Positions 1-12,388 are shown, counted from the stretch's first letter. The stretch: DNA of 64,000 bases from Deuterostichococcus epilithicus (GCA_033439295.1 JAVTLE010000005.1:1290501-1354500), one strand, 5' to 3'. The notes: generated by a model from the letters alone, not told the origin. Made by a program: numbers and translations.

Positions 1-3000
1 CGACAGCAGCATCGCGTGGTACAGAAGCTTTCTGCAGAGGAAGTCAGCGCACCAGCGTCTTGAGGCGCTCCAGGGCGTCCGCCTCCGAGACGGGCGCCGG
101 CGCGTTGATCGCGCTCCCGCCTGCGGGACATGGCCTCACAGCGTCGATTTTTGGGCAGCCAGCTGCTTGTGAGAGGCGCCGTCAGGCGAGACTCCTGCTA
201 GCGTAAGACTTGGAACAGTTTGCCCCGCACACGGTGCTCCACAGGGAGCGGACACGGTGTGCGCTGTTTAAGAAGCTTTTGGGGCGGCAAAACGCTCCAG
301 ACAAGCTCCGCAGGCCTGCCGAAGCTCACCAGCGGCCCGACAACAGCTCGACAATTATCTCAACGTACATGTCGTGGTCGACAGCGGGCGCACCGTGCGT
401 CTTGTGGAGCACCACGTCGAGGTACTTGACGGCCAGGTCATTGTCGAACTCCTCGTGTGACGCGCTGCCCGCCGCGAGCGCTGCCTCCAGGTATGGCACC
501 GCCAGCTGCGGCGCCTCCGCCTGGGTGACCCCAATTCAATCACTATTCAGTTGCAGGTCACGCCGGTGCTGCAAGAGGCAGCATCGCGGATCCTGGAGCG
601 CGCGGGGTAGCACGCCACGAGCAGTGCCGGTCGACTCAGGGTCAGCCGTTGGCGTGCACACTGAAACTTGCACATGCCATCGAGCGTTTGGCGCCGCTCA
701 GCGCCAGCCCACCTGGATGATGGGCAGGACGTCCGAAGGCGAGATGGGGGGCCGCATGTTCGCAAACATGTCTATGCCCGCCTCAGAGTCCTCGTGCAGG
801 ATCCACCTGCCGCGGCACGCATTGCCTCACTTGAGAGTGCCGAAAGATATAAATGCACCACTTGGGGGCCAACTTCGCGCTGAGCATGCATGCAGCTCGA
901 AATTAATGACCGTGCCCTCAGCAGCAAAACCCGGATGCCAGGTGCTGGTGTCCAAGCAACCACCATAACTTCCAGCATGGCGACCTCGCACCGGGCGTGG
1001 TCCCGGATCAGGTCCAGCTCGGTGGGCCCCATCGCCCAGATGTACTTGATGGCCGCCCACACGCCCGGCAGCCCCGCCAAGTCCTTAGCCGCGCCTGCAG
1101 TCCAACAACACATGGCGGCTGAGCGGACCAACGCCCCTTTCCAGGCCCTCTGTATGCCCCTCGCCGCCAGGGCGCGCCGTCAGGGCGCAAAGACCACATA
1201 CGGTGGCGCAGTGAGCTCGTGCTCAGCGGAGTCGGGCGGTGCGAAAGAGGCGGCAAACCTGAGAGGCTGGAAAGTGCACGTGTAGCGGGACACACCCGCG
1301 GGCGGGACTGGCAGCTCGCCGGGCGCCCGTGACAACGAGCGCAACAGGTCCAGCGCCTGGTCGTGACGCCCTCGCGCCTGCAGCAGCGCCACCAGCTCGC
1401 TGTACCGCCCCGCCGCCGCCAGCGCGGCGCCCCCCGCCTGCGGGCGCGGCGGCACGGAACAACAGTGTGAGGGGCGACACGGCCAGCGATGGACGCTTGA
1501 GATGCGCGGCCGCCCGAGCCACGCGCATGCAGCGTCCCACAGGACTGCCGCAGCACCGTCAACAAAACGATTTGTCCGCCATTCCAGGTAGCACAGGAGC
1601 GTGGGTTGAGTGAGGAGCGAGAAGGCAAAAGCGCGACCACGGCAGATGACGATGAACGGCAAACCGGAGGCTTGCCCTCGGATCAACAGAAAGTGTCAGC
1701 CTGTATGGAATGTATGGAAAGCGTGGGCGTGATTACTGCACCTTCAGGTCGATGAGGTTGTCCCTCTGCACGAAACGCAGCAAGTGGCCAGTGTCGCTGA
1801 GCGCCAGCATGGCCTGTGGGACGGGAGGAAGTGTACTTCTCATGTTCTGCAGCATCACGACGGCCATGTGCCGAAACCCCGGGTGGGCAATTAAGGGGCG
1901 CCAATGCCTCTGCTGGCCCTCACCCTGGCTGACTACCAGCCAGGAGCCCAGGTTCTGTGGTCGTATGCAGCACCATGTGCGAAGCCGCAACTGCCATGTG
2001 CGTTCAATCGTCAGGCACCTTCAGCAGGGCGGTGTCCAGCAGTATAGCCAGGTGGTGCCGCTGGCCAGGCGTCAGCTGCTGCAGCTCTGGCTGCCTGCGC
2101 AGCGGCGCCCGCCCCTGCGCCGCGCTCCTGCCGGCGTTGCCGCTGCTGTCTTCCGCTGCGGCAGGGAGGCTGCTCCCCGTCGAGGGCGGGCCGGCTGCCT
2201 CAGACCCGTCGGCGCTGGCGCCCGAGTTGGCGCTGGCGCCCGAGTCGGTGCCGGCTGCCCGAGTTGCGCCAGGGTCGCCGCCAGCCTCGCCGGCGGACGC
2301 CGCCTGCCCCCCCGGCGAAGCGAGGCAGCTCTGCTCGGCGTCCGCCTGCGCCAGCCGCGTGCGCCAGCTGAGCAGGTACGGCAGCAGCATGTTCACGGCG
2401 CGGGCATACGTATCGCCCTCCGGCTCGTTCGCTTCTGCCTTCCCATAGTCTGCAGCTGCAAGGGACACACAATGTGAAGCCAAGCGCCGGTATGCATTGG
2501 CATGAGTCGGATCTGGCTAATCATTGCGCGCCGCCACCAGCAAATATGTTAGCACCTGTGCTGTTTGCCGCTCTGCATTGCCACGGCCGCACGCAGTGTC
2601 TATGCAGTGCCGGCACCGCATGGGGACGGTCAGCCTTGTCGCAGGAGGTGGTGAGCTAGGCGGACTCGCCTGGGAAGAGGTCGAGCGCGGGCTGCAGCAG
2701 TGCGGCCGGCGCCAGCGAGGGGAACAGGCGCAGCAGCACGACAGGGTTGGCGGAGGAAGCCATGCCAAAGTGCGCCATGGCCTCCTCGAAGGCGCCGCCG
2801 CCGAAGAGTTGTTGCCCATACTGGATGTGCAGGTCGTCCTCCAGGGCGCCCCGCTCTGCCGTCTGCACACAGTGAAGACAGGCGATGAAGGCAGCCGTCA
2901 AAGACGTCATGTCGTCCGGTCAACGCCGTCTGGCACTTGGGTAGGGATCCTAAAGGTGCTCATCTGAAACACCACGGCATCGATGCAACCATTGCACGCC

Positions 3001-4897
3001 CTGCTGGGTCCCTGCAGCAGGCATGCGGTGGCTGGTAGCACACCTGATCCGAGGGGCAGAGGGAGCAGGTATCCAGTGCCTCCTCATATCTGCATTGTGC
3101 CGCCAGCTCCTGCGCCTGCACCGCGTGGGAAACCCGTCAGGTTGGCTGTCTGCGAGGTTGGAGATGTCCCTCCGCACGAGACGTGATGCAAGGCAGCACG
3201 ACGTGTCAGATCGGGGATCGGCAGCAGCCACGCTGCGCCGCACCTGCTCGAGCAGCGGCACGGGGCTGAGCCGCCAGACCTCGGCGGCGCCGACCGCCAG
3301 CAGGCTGCCGTCCCGTCCTGGCGAGGGGCTGGCGGCCCGCAGGCCAGGCGCAGGCAGCGCCTGCAACAGCTTGAAACCCGACGCCGCACGCAGCGACCTG
3401 ACCTGCAATGGTGAGATTCAGGCGTCCCACGAACGACCAAAAGCGAGGTGAGGCGTCCCACAAGTGACCAGCGGACCAGGCCCGCATCCATTGCATGCGT
3501 CTGGCTGCAGCAATGCGGGGAGCAGCAACAAGGCGGCAGGCGAGACTCTGCCAGCTCCAGCTTGCCTCGATGCCAGACGGCAGCAGCGCCAGCACATTCG
3601 GCTGGGAGTGCGCCAGCGCCACCGGCGAGGCGCTCCACTGCAAGACCCGCTTCAGGGCCCTGCCGCCCCTGCCTGAGCACGACGGCGCTTGACGTGTGAG
3701 ACCAGCAACAGCGACCGGCACAACCACTGGGCAGCCGGCAGCAATGTCACGCTGTGTGCGGAGTGGCTGTCCGTGTCCTTTGTGCAGAGCGCTGCGGCTG
3801 TCGCACCCACCGAAGACCTGGCTCTGGCTGCCCAGCGACAGGATGATCTCGCTGCTTTGCAGCACCGCCAAGGCCGGCAGCACATCCCGGCCGATTGTCG
3901 GCAGCGGCGTCTGCTCGCCTGTTTCCACATTAAGCAGAGCGTACCTGCACGACATGCGCGACGTCAGGCCCGTCTTGTGCCGGCCCCACGTCCCCAGGTC
4001 GGTGCATGCCTGTCGAAGGTCCATGCCATAGGCCAAAAGTTGCCAAGGGCTGGCCTGATAAGTGCACTGCATCAATCACAATGCGTGATTGCACTGGGGT
4101 GCTGCAAGTGCAGCTGCAGTCAGATGCAGATGCGCTCGCTGGCTCGGGGCTCCGGGCTCACTGCGTCTTGAAGGCGAGGCAGACGCTATTGCCGAGCCAC
4201 GACATCTGCAGCGGGCTGTGCGGCAGCGCCACCTCCTTCAACTCAATGAAGTCGGAGCCGTCGTAATGCAGCAGCTGCACCCGCCGCTTGACCGCCACGC
4301 ACAGCATCGCGCGGCTGTCGTCCCACGCAAAGCACTTGCCGCCTCTGCGGTGCAGCATGTGCAACCAGCTGAGGCTAACCAGGCGTAGTTCTACGTTTGA
4401 GCAGTCGAAGCACCTGTGGCAATACAACCATGCACGCGACACTCGACGTGATATGGATCTTGGTCCAGGCAGTCATGGCTGTGTCCGAAGGCATACGGAG
4501 ACCACCCGCACCGGGTGCGGCTGGCCTGGCAGGTGAGCTGGAACGCCGGCAGCCGGTGCACGCTGACGCCCTGGTCGCCCAGGCTGAGCAGCAGGCTGCG
4601 GCCGGCAGAAACCTGCAGCTGGCTGAGGGTCCGGTTCCCGCCAAAGCTCTTGAAGGCCTGCACAATGCGCCAGCTGCCGTTCTGGCCCGCCGCCGGTACA
4701 TCAGCACTCGGCTGGGCCCGGCTCCCCGCCTCCGGCGGCGCAAGGATCATGAGTGTGCCGTCCTGCAGACCCGCCAGCGCCCTGTCGTCCGGCGAGCCCG
4801 GCTTCTGCCATGCCTCCACGCATGCCGCCTTGCCCGGCAGCGTCACGGCCAGCTCCGCTCTAACCGTGGTATGCTGCGGCGGCGCGTCAGGCGGCAT
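1..4897 (-). CDS. VPS39: VPS39/VAM6 HOPS subunit (3' part lies beyond the left edge)
   Basis: Large cytosolic tethering subunit of the HOPS complex, which acts in fusion of late endosomes with the vacuole. The N-terminal CNH/citron-like propeller is seen in the first exons (residues such as GGKCFAWDDSRAMLCVAVKR near 4350-4280, then SEIILSLGSQSQV near 3850). Next come the alpha-solenoid exons: YGQQLFGGGAFEEAMAHFG near 2815-2760, LTPGQRHHLAILLDTALLK near 2070-2020, GRYSELVALLQARGRHDQAL near 1410-1350, and PELD-type helices down to about 350. An Ala/Ser/Gly-rich insert interrupts the solenoid near 2330-2120. The start is the ATG at 4897, where MPPDAPPQ leads into the propeller. The last visible coding block (KLLYHAMLLS at 1-31, after the acceptor at 32-38) matches the family before its C-terminal third, so the zinc-binding end must lie outside the window. 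The exon at 50-115 is followed within about 20 bp by that acceptor, so splicing there is not resolved. Confidence 0.88.
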
Positions 4898-5900
4898 AGT
4901 GAAAAGCTGCCCGACTTAAGGTGTGGAAACCGACAGCTGAAATTTTATCACGCGCTCTACGACAAATTAGGTCAAGGCACAGGCAGGCTATATGGCTTGC
5001 ACTTGGGAATGGCAGCGGTGCGAGCCGGAATGATGTAGAGGACTCTCATCTGAGGCTACAACATAAAGAAAAATGATGAAGCAGCTGCAAGACATCCTGT
5101 GCACCACACAAGGCTGCCCACTGACATGAGACGTGGGCAGCACTGGTGCTCTTGGAATTCGCAAGGTGTTCAAAAAGTGATCTGACTGCGGGCAGCGATT
5201 TGGGACAAAGCCTAATTTTCGCTTGATGGTAGAGATATAATATGAAGTGTTTTCATTGAACTTCTCTTCCTGCAACAGCAAGGGAAGAGGGAGGAAGCAG
5301 TTTCCAATTTTCATCAAGTAAGCTTTGGTCCTTCCAGTGCATCCTGCTAGGTGTTGTAACGGATCACTTAAAGGCCCCTAATCCTGCACAAATGCAGTCC
5401 AATTGCGCCTCAGCTCCGCAGAGCGGCGGTTTGCACCACCGCATGGTGGTCTGACTATCTCACAGACCCTAATATGCAATAGTACGTGACCTTGGCGTTC
5501 TGGCATCCTGAGCCGGCGCGATCGCAAGTAGCCTCTGCCCATTTCCGGCATGCAGGTACACCGCACATGGCAGCCGCAGCAGGCCTCACAATGGTCCCAC
5601 AGGTGTTGTGCCTTTTGCTCGTCACTCCCAAGCGTGCCATGCATGCACATGTAAGTGTCTGGAATGCAAACCCGAGGTCGTGCCCGAGAGATCGTTCAAA
5701 AGCAGGGCGTATCGGTAGGTGCGCCATCGCGAAGTGTTTGGCATTTCAGTAGCCTCATTTTGTCTCAGGAAGTATTTGTATTTCTGCAGAATGCCGTTCT
5801 GCAGCACTCGCCGCCCGTTCGGTCATGGGGCAGGCGCCAGCGGGCACCACCAACCAGCCTCAGGTGCCGATTTTGCAGAACGAGTTCAGACGATCATGAC
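4898..5900. promoter_or_regulatory. Divergent spacer between VPS39 and HPT
   Basis: About 1 kb between two start codons on opposite strands. Base composition is lower in GC than the flanking exons, and only short, unconvincing reading frames occur on both strands. It presumably holds both 5' UTRs and promoters. I see no repeat or RNA gene in it. Confidence 0.5.
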
Positions 5901-8110
5901 ATGCCAAGTAAGCCAGCCCACTGATTCATTGGAAGACCGGCGTCCACTGGTCTGATTTACTCGTCCTGCAGGTGCCACAACCCTACCAGCCCGGCAACAT
6001 GCGGCCTCACCGCTGCAGTGTGGCAGCCGGCAGGCACGGGGGTGGCATGACGAGCGGCCGCACCAATGGCGTCTGAAGTGCCTCGGCAGCTCAGCTCTGG
6101 ATGCGTCAGCACCCGAGCAAGCAGCAGAGCCTGCCATGGTGGATGTGCCGTCAGCGGATAATGGCGCTACGCCGCTGGCATCGACAAACGGCGCCCATGC
6201 CACAAACGGCAGCCCAGCCTGGCCGCAGCAGTCGCCCGCAGCCGGGCCAGCGGCTTTTGCGGTCGCGCTTTACAGGTTTTCAAGGCCGCACACGATGATT
6301 GGGACCTTCATCAGTGTCTGCTCCATCTCAGCGCTAGCACTGGTGAGTGGTGTCGCATCCTGGCATGCTGCGAAACCTTTCTCAAGGCTGCACAGACGCA
6401 TACAAATCACAGCATTGGGCCTGCACAGACGCATGCGAACCACGGCATTGGGGCTGCAGCCGTGGCTTGCGCCTCAATAAGGCGCCTGCGATGCGACATG
6501 CAGCGGCTCGCTTGATCCAAGTCGTCAAGCCCTGGCCTGATCCCGCATGCTGCATGAGCCCGCAAACATCTCAAAAGTCTCCTGTGCGGCGCAGCGTGTG
6601 GGCGACCAGGGCGCGGCGGCCGCTGCGGCGCTACTGCAGGCGCTGGTGCCGGCGCTGCTGATGAACATCTGCATCGTGGGCCTGAACCAGCTGTACGATG
6701 TGGAGATAGACCGCGTCAACAAGCCCTATTTACCCCTCGCCTCAGGGGAGCTCAGCGAGCGGCAGGGGCGCTGGATCGTTGGCGTCTCAGGTGGGCTGTG
6801 ACCCGCGGAGCGGCAGTCGGCAATAATAATATAATAATAATATATTATAATAATAATAATAATAATAATAATGCCTTCAACGCTCTGGAAGATGTCCCTG
6901 AGGGCTCTTGCGACTAGGGCCTGTAAAGATAAACCGTGAACCCTAAGCCCTGAATAGCCATGCTGGTGTGCTGGTAAGGTGCCCAGTTTGATGCCAGCCC
7001 GTGCATTGGACTCAGGGGCGGTGGGGCTGGCCATCGGTGCGGCGGTGGGGTCGCCGCCGCTGCTGGCGACGCTGGCGGGCAGCCTGGTGCTTGGCATCCT
7101 GTATTCCACTGAGCTGCCGTTCATGCGGTGGAAGCGCAGCCCCGTGCTGGCGGCAGCGTGTATCCTCGCTGTGCGGTAAGCTGCGCGCTGCTCGTGATTT
7201 CATGCACACTGTTCACACTACATGCTAATTGACGTGCTGCAAGACTTGAGCCGTGTATTTTACTTTCTGCACTTTGTGATAACGATGCAGCCATGCTCAG
7301 TACGACATTCCATCGGGTGCAGGGCCGTCATGGTGCAGTTGGGGTTCTACTTCCACATGAAGCAGGCCCTCGGGCCCGCAAGCTACACACTGACGAGACC
7401 GCTCGCATTTGCCGTCGGATTTATGCTGTTCGTGTCCATCGTCATCGCCCTGTTCAAAGACATTCCCGACATCCAGGGCGATCGTCAGGTAGGAGTTGCA
7501 GGGAGTCTCAGGGTTATACCCGTTTATACCCGTTGACTGTGCATCAACAGCTTGCAGCGCCCCTATCGTGCCGGAGCTGAAGCTGGTTGTTGTGCCTGTT
7601 GAACACAGGCAGGCATCTTCACCCTCAGCGTTCAGATCGGAGCCCGCCAGGTGTTCTGGACCTGCATCGCCCTGCTGGAGCTGGCATATGCCGGCGCCAT
7701 CGCATTTGGGGTGACATCGCCGGTAAGTCTGCTTCGGGTTGCTCCACTTTGGCAAGTGATCACGGGCTGTGCATGCGAGGGTTGCACATCCCACCGAGCT
7801 TCACTTACCGAGCGACGAATTACCTGTGCGCAGGTGGCATGGAGTAAGTATGCCACAGTAGCAGCGCATGTGTTTATGGGTGGGCTGCTACTGGTCAGAG
7901 CCAAGGCCACTGACCTGACCAGCAGCAAAGCCATCTACAAATGCTACATGTGAGACTGGCTGCCAACGCTTGCCCGCCCGCATTGCTTGTGCACGTCATG
8001 TGCATGTGCATCAGGTTGCAGAGCCGCGCTTGATTCGTGCCCTCTGGACTTGCAGGTTTGTGTGGAAGCTCTTTTATGCAGAATATCTGTTTCTTCCCTT
8101 GTTGCGGTAG
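5901..8110 (+). CDS. VTE2: Homogentisate phytyltransferase (tocopherol synthesis), plastid
   Basis: UbiA-family membrane prenyltransferase that joins homogentisate and phytyl diphosphate, the committed step to tocopherols, in plastid membranes. Exons: 5901-5907, 5972-6342, 6595-6790, 7016-7175, 7323-7488, 7609-7722, 7834-7949, 8056-8110. Phases close and give 394 residues, against 393 in Arabidopsis VTE2. The first 7-bp exon (ATG CCA A) joins to a basic, Ser/Arg-rich plastid transit peptide. The core begins at [14 protein letters not shown]. The first Asp-rich motif is [17 protein letters not shown] and the second is [14 protein letters not shown]. The end, [14 protein letters not shown], matches HPT rather than the solanesyl enzyme (HST), as does the [12 protein letters not shown] form. 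The start choice rests on phase, because the longer upstream frames do not join exon 2 in frame. The family assignment is firm and the exact start is moderate. Confidence 0.93.
6388..6453. repeat. Diverged 33-bp tandem duplication in HPT intron 2
   Basis: Two adjacent copies starting CTGCACAGACGCAT, at 6388-6420 and 6421-6453, match at about four fifths of positions. They lie within the intron between HPT exons 2 and 3. Confidence 0.7.
6822..6872. repeat. AAT-rich microsatellite in HPT intron 3
   Basis: A run of about 50 bp made only of A and T, mainly (AAT)n with a short TATATTAT interruption, stands out sharply from its GC-rich surroundings. It sits in the intron between exons ending at 6790 and starting at 7016. 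Confidence 0.95.
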
Positions 8111-8623
8111 GAGCGGCAGCTGAATCATTCGAATTTGTGCATTCCGGAGAAGAGGTCATCGAGAACCAAATCAGAGAGCGAGGCAGAGGGGTGTCGTGAG
8201 GACTGGTGAATTGCAATTGATCAGCTCCGCTGGGATTGGAGAGCGTCTCGGACTGAACGGCAGTTGTACCAGGGGTAGCGCGTAATATTTGTGGCGTTGT
8301 TTTGTCACGACTGAGAGAGCTCTAGCCTTGATAAGGAGTTCACATCCTGGTAGATATTTCAACGAGGGTGATTCAATATTTTTGATTACCTACATGTGAA
8401 GACGTCTGCACGACCCATGCACTCCTGAGCGGCGCGCGCATCTCCTGTAGTGACGAATTTGCACATGTCGTGCTGTAGGTAGCTACCTGACACGAGCACC
8501 TGTCTGATGTGCATCATTGAAGTGCTGTGCTGTCTGCAGTCTCTGACGGTCCTGTCTTATGAGTTTGCTGCCGCTGCCCGGCAGCATCAGACTTCCATTG
8601 TATGTGTCCTGCCAGTCCCGTCT
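8111..8623. other. Convergent 3' gap between HPT and PAM71-like gene
   Basis: About 0.5 kb between two stop codons, expected to hold the 3' UTRs of both genes. It has no convincing reading frame, repeat or RNA gene. Confidence 0.5.
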
Positions 8624-10629
8624 TCAGACACCGCGCACCAGGTCCAGCAACTGTGTCGCTGCAAAGAGCAGGAAGAGGGAGCCGCCGCTGCAACGACAGC
8701 ACACATGATCCTGTGTCAGTCGTCTCTGCTGCCTTGCATTCAACAAGCTCCTTCTGAGAAGCACAACCGGCCCAAAAAGCACGAGGCATCGCAAGGCAAG
8801 GGTCAAGAAAGAGCTCCTCACATGTACTGCACGGTCTTCTCTGAGATGTATTTGGACAGCACGTTGCCGCCCAGGATGGCGATTGCCGTTGCAACCCCAT
8901 GCCCGGTGACAGCTCCACCCACGACTCCTGCGCCACACAAGCATGACAGCGCTGATAAGGGCGCTGTCCAAATGACCGTCTTGCAGCTGTTGCGGCAGTG
9001 AGCTCGCACACGTCGTGACGAGGTAGCGTGAGGCATGCAGCAGGGCGAGAGCTCAAGAAACAAGCTGGGGGCATGGGGTGCTGACCCACGGGGGAGGATG
9101 ACGCAGCAAGTGCAATGGTGGCCAGGAAGGATTTGTCGCCCCACTCCGCGGCGAACACCAGCGCAAAGGTGGACACCACGAGACCCGCGGCATCTGCAGA
9201 CATCGACAGATGCTGGAGGGTTCATCTCCAGTTGATGTCGCGCAGGTTTGCATGCCGCTTTGCGGCTTATTTTGTTGGCGGCAGGCAGCGGCACCGCGTG
9301 CACAGCCCTGATGCACATCAAGGCGACTGCATGTACTGCAGCAACGAGGAGCTACGGCACACCGTTGAATGCGCCAACTGTCTCCTGTGCATCCTCCTCC
9401 TCTTCCTTCGCCTTGTTATCGGCGTCGGCTGCTTCCTGCATCCGCCAAGACGGCTCCTCAGGAGCTTCAGGAGCCCCTTCTGCCAAACCCTTCGCCTTGC
9501 TCAGCTTTGGAAGCGAGTGTGCCATGCCAGGAGTGGGGCAAAGCGCGCCTGGAGGGTGCGGATACCAAAAAACAGCAGGAGCGCAATCGCGACGATGTCG
9601 TCGAGCGGCAGGCCGCCAGTGTCAAAAACATTGTCGGCCTCATGCAGCACAAGGCCCAAGCCCACCTGCACCGGAATACCGGACGTGAACAACGCGAGGT
9701 ATACTGGTTGCCAAGCTTGGCTTTCACTTCATCGAGGGATCAGGCCTACAGGGCGTGAGCACATCTCGAGGGAGCATTAGAAAGCGCACCGAGATGACGG
9801 TCATCACCGCCAGGGCGCCAAAGGAGCCGGCAAACACGAGGCCCTGCGCCTCGCGGTACTTGAGTGCCAGTAGCACCGCAATAAAAAACGTCTTGTCGCC
9901 AAGCTCCGAAAACAGAATCAGCAGGAAACCAGAGACGAAACCCTCCCTGAGCTGTGAGTCACCCAGCAGCCCTGCGGCGCAGCAGTGCAGGGATTGGCAG
10001 TGCAGACGGGTGCCATGGCACGCTGTGTCAGGGGGCTCCACGACCATCAGTGACGGATCAGCCCAGGCGCAATGGCAATGAAGGTGTGGTACCCACCTGG
10101 AACGAAAGGGCCGCCCATTGCCTGTGCTATCTGCGCCGGTGTGTCCGCGAAAGCCGGCGAAGCCAGCAGCGCCGCCGCGATCAAACCTAGAGCAGCCGCA
10201 GGCGGCAGCCATCCAATAGGCGGTCTCGAGACCTGGATCAGGGCACTTATTAACAGTGAGTCACCAGGTACAGATGAGTGGGCAAGCAGGCACATCCGCA
10301 GGCCATGCCGGCGAATCGCATGCCATGTAATATCAAATCAGCGCATCTGAACCTCCTTGCCATGGCAGTGGAGACGGACACTGCACCTGCTTGTCGTCTG
10401 CATGTTGCAGCGCCTGCCGTTGAGGCTGCTGGTGCTGCTGGTCATGTGATGCTTGTGCATGCATACGCCTGCTGTCGCGTCCCTGCCGGCCGGTACCGCA
10501 CGGCGGATTCACTGATGATCGGGCGGTGTGCAACTGCGACGTGAACGGCCGCAAGGTGCGCGATGGAAAACACGAGCACGCGCCTGACTGACCGGACAGA
10601 GCCTGCCTGTATGACAAAGGAATTTGCAT
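8624..10629 (-). CDS. PAM71: PAM71/GDT1-like (UPF0016) thylakoid Mn2+/Ca2+ transporter
   Basis: Cation transporter of the UPF0016/GDT1 family; the plant plastid members PAM71 and CMT1 deliver Mn2+ for photosystem II. Both signature repeats are intact: FSELGDKTFFIAVLLA in the exon at 9971-9790 and AEWGDKSFLATIALA in the exon near 9196-9090. Between them is a charged linker rich in Glu/Ala/Lys. The start at 10629 opens a basic plastid transit peptide ending at 10387. Its splice joins in phase to the exon at 10232-10097, which holds a hydrophobic segment and a thylakoid-processing-like site ASPAFA. The last exons give GHGVATAIAILGGNVLSKYI and FLLFAATQLLDLV, with the stop at 8624. The junction between the exon ending FFGIRTLQ (near 9552) and the charged-linker exon (from about 9517) is in a different frame, and I found no splice that closes it. 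PAM71 and CMT1 cannot be separated by eye. Confidence 0.87.
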
Positions 10630-10974
10630 GGTGAGATCGCTATGCAGGACAATTTCCTGCGCAGAGGCGATGGATCCACAACTCTAGACACTATGGACTC
10701 AAAAATGCTGTCTGGTCCTTCCAGGAGCGATCAACACGGTTGGAACTGGGGTACAATGCCGCTGCACCTGACGAAAGCTAGAACCAATGCCATCACCATT
10801 CCCGGGAGTTTTCCCGCCACGAGGGACGGTTCAGGGCTTTGGCTGCTGCTTGCGATAGGTGGCACCGGCGAGACGCAGAAGCGATCACCGCCACGAAGCA
10901 CGCATTGTAGCTTGCACAAACGGCATCGTTGTGAAGTTTGTCCACCAGCTAACTGTGTTCTGCTGCGCGCCAGC
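10630..10974. promoter_or_regulatory. Head-to-head promoter region of PAM71-like gene and PSRP3
   Basis: A 345-bp spacer between the proposed start codons of two plastid-protein genes on opposite strands, so a shared or bidirectional promoter is likely. A plus-strand frame runs through it in phase with the PSRP3 ATG, but it lacks a transit-peptide look and is taken as 5' UTR. Confidence 0.45.
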
Positions 10975-12388
10975 ATGGCAACGTGCCTACGATGCGCGGC
11001 CCTCCAGGCGGCCGTGCTCCCCAGCGTTGCCAGCAGCTCGCGGCCCGTCCCACAGCAGGTGGCAGCACCTCGCGGAGGGCATCATTGTGCGAATGCGTGC
11101 TGGTGTACACATCTGAGGGTTGTCGGAATGGGTACACCTCACCCAGATGGTCGTCCTGCTGCGCAGGTGGCTTTCAGCAGGAGAGCGCTGCGGCCAGCAC
11201 AGATCAGCAGGCAGAGCTGCAGGCAGTCAGCTCGCAGCCTGAAGCAGCAGCTGCGCGCTCAGGTGGGCAAGCTCGTGGTTGAGGCGCTGGGACATGTTCG
11301 CGGCACGTCGCGCGGTGCTGACCGGATGTCGAGTGCCCGCTGCACGGCTGCTACACCAGCACGCAGGCGACCATCTGTCGAGTCATTCCATTTGCAGGCG
11401 GAAGAGGCGGTCCTGGCCGAGGAGGCGGAGGAGGCGCCAGTGGCGTCTGAGGCAGAGGAGGAGGCCCCCGCCGCAGCTGAGGTGCGTGCTTGCTGGGTCT
11501 GATGGTCAAGGACACCACTGCACCGGTATCGCAGCGTCAGACTGCCGGTCTTCAATGATGCGCACACGCGTTCGCGTAAGAGTGCATCTTCAGATTGGCC
11601 GGAGTGAGATCGTAGAGCAGTGGTGCGCTGATGGTGGTGTCTCCCGTATGCACGACAGGCACAGTCTGGTGCATTCCCCGATGAGAAGCCGGCGGAGCTC
11701 GACGCGGAGTACGCGCTGAACGTTCTGTGGCTGGACAAGAGCATCGGGCTGTCGGTGGACCAGGTCTTCAAGGGGGTGTGTGATCTTTGCTCTCAAGCAA
11801 GAGTGTCAGCTGTGCCAGTCGCTGTGCATCCGGGGACAAAGTCCTGAAGCCTCGTGTCTGTTGCCACAACCTGTTCTGGCCACCTGTCTGTGCTCATGTA
11901 ATCATGGCTGGCCATACACGGTGTCGCACTTGCCCAGTGCTGGCGGCATCACCAAGCGCGCGCCTTGCTGGTTGCAGGGCCAGAAGAGCCCCATCACGGA
12001 GTACTTCTTCTGGCCGAAGACAGACGCGTGGGAGGCGCTGAACGTGTCGATCGAGGCCAAGGACTGGATCAGCGAGAGGTGTGACCCGCAACCATCGCGC
12101 CGCCTCAAGAGCTTTGCAAGAACTGCAGAAAGAATTGCAGCATGCTGGCAAAGCCGCTTTGGGCAGCTTGCAAACCCATGTGACGTTGTGCTGCAAGATG
12201 TGCTTGTGACTAAGGCTGGCGGTGCTGCTGAGGCATGACTGAAGTTTCTGCCGTGCAACTACAGGAACCGGGTGCTACTGCTCAACCTGACGACCGACGT
12301 CATCAACTTCTGGCAGGACGAGGCAACGAAGCACAGCATCGACGAGGCACGCGAGAAGTACCCGCAGGTCCAGTTCCAGGGGAACTAA
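10975..12388 (+). CDS. PSRP3: Plastid ribosomal protein PSRP3 (Ycf65-like, cS23)
   Basis: Plastid-specific protein of the small ribosomal subunit, a nuclear relative of the Ycf65 protein of algal plastids and cyanobacteria. Exons: 10975-11058, 11167-11262, 11398-11481, 11665-11775, 11978-12078, 12265-12388. All phases close, giving 199 residues. The first two exons form a plastid transit peptide ([20 protein letters not shown], then a Ser/Arg/Gln-rich stretch). The third is a Glu/Ala-rich spacer. The conserved domain starts at [19 protein letters not shown] and continues [39 protein letters not shown] and NFWQDE. The ATG at 10975 is preferred over an upstream in-frame ATG at 10624 because the transit peptide begins there. 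Confidence 0.93.

Noticed and set aside
10624-10974. In-frame upstream extension of PSRP3
   Set aside because: Although open, it lacks transit-peptide character, and the ATG at 10975 begins a typical one.
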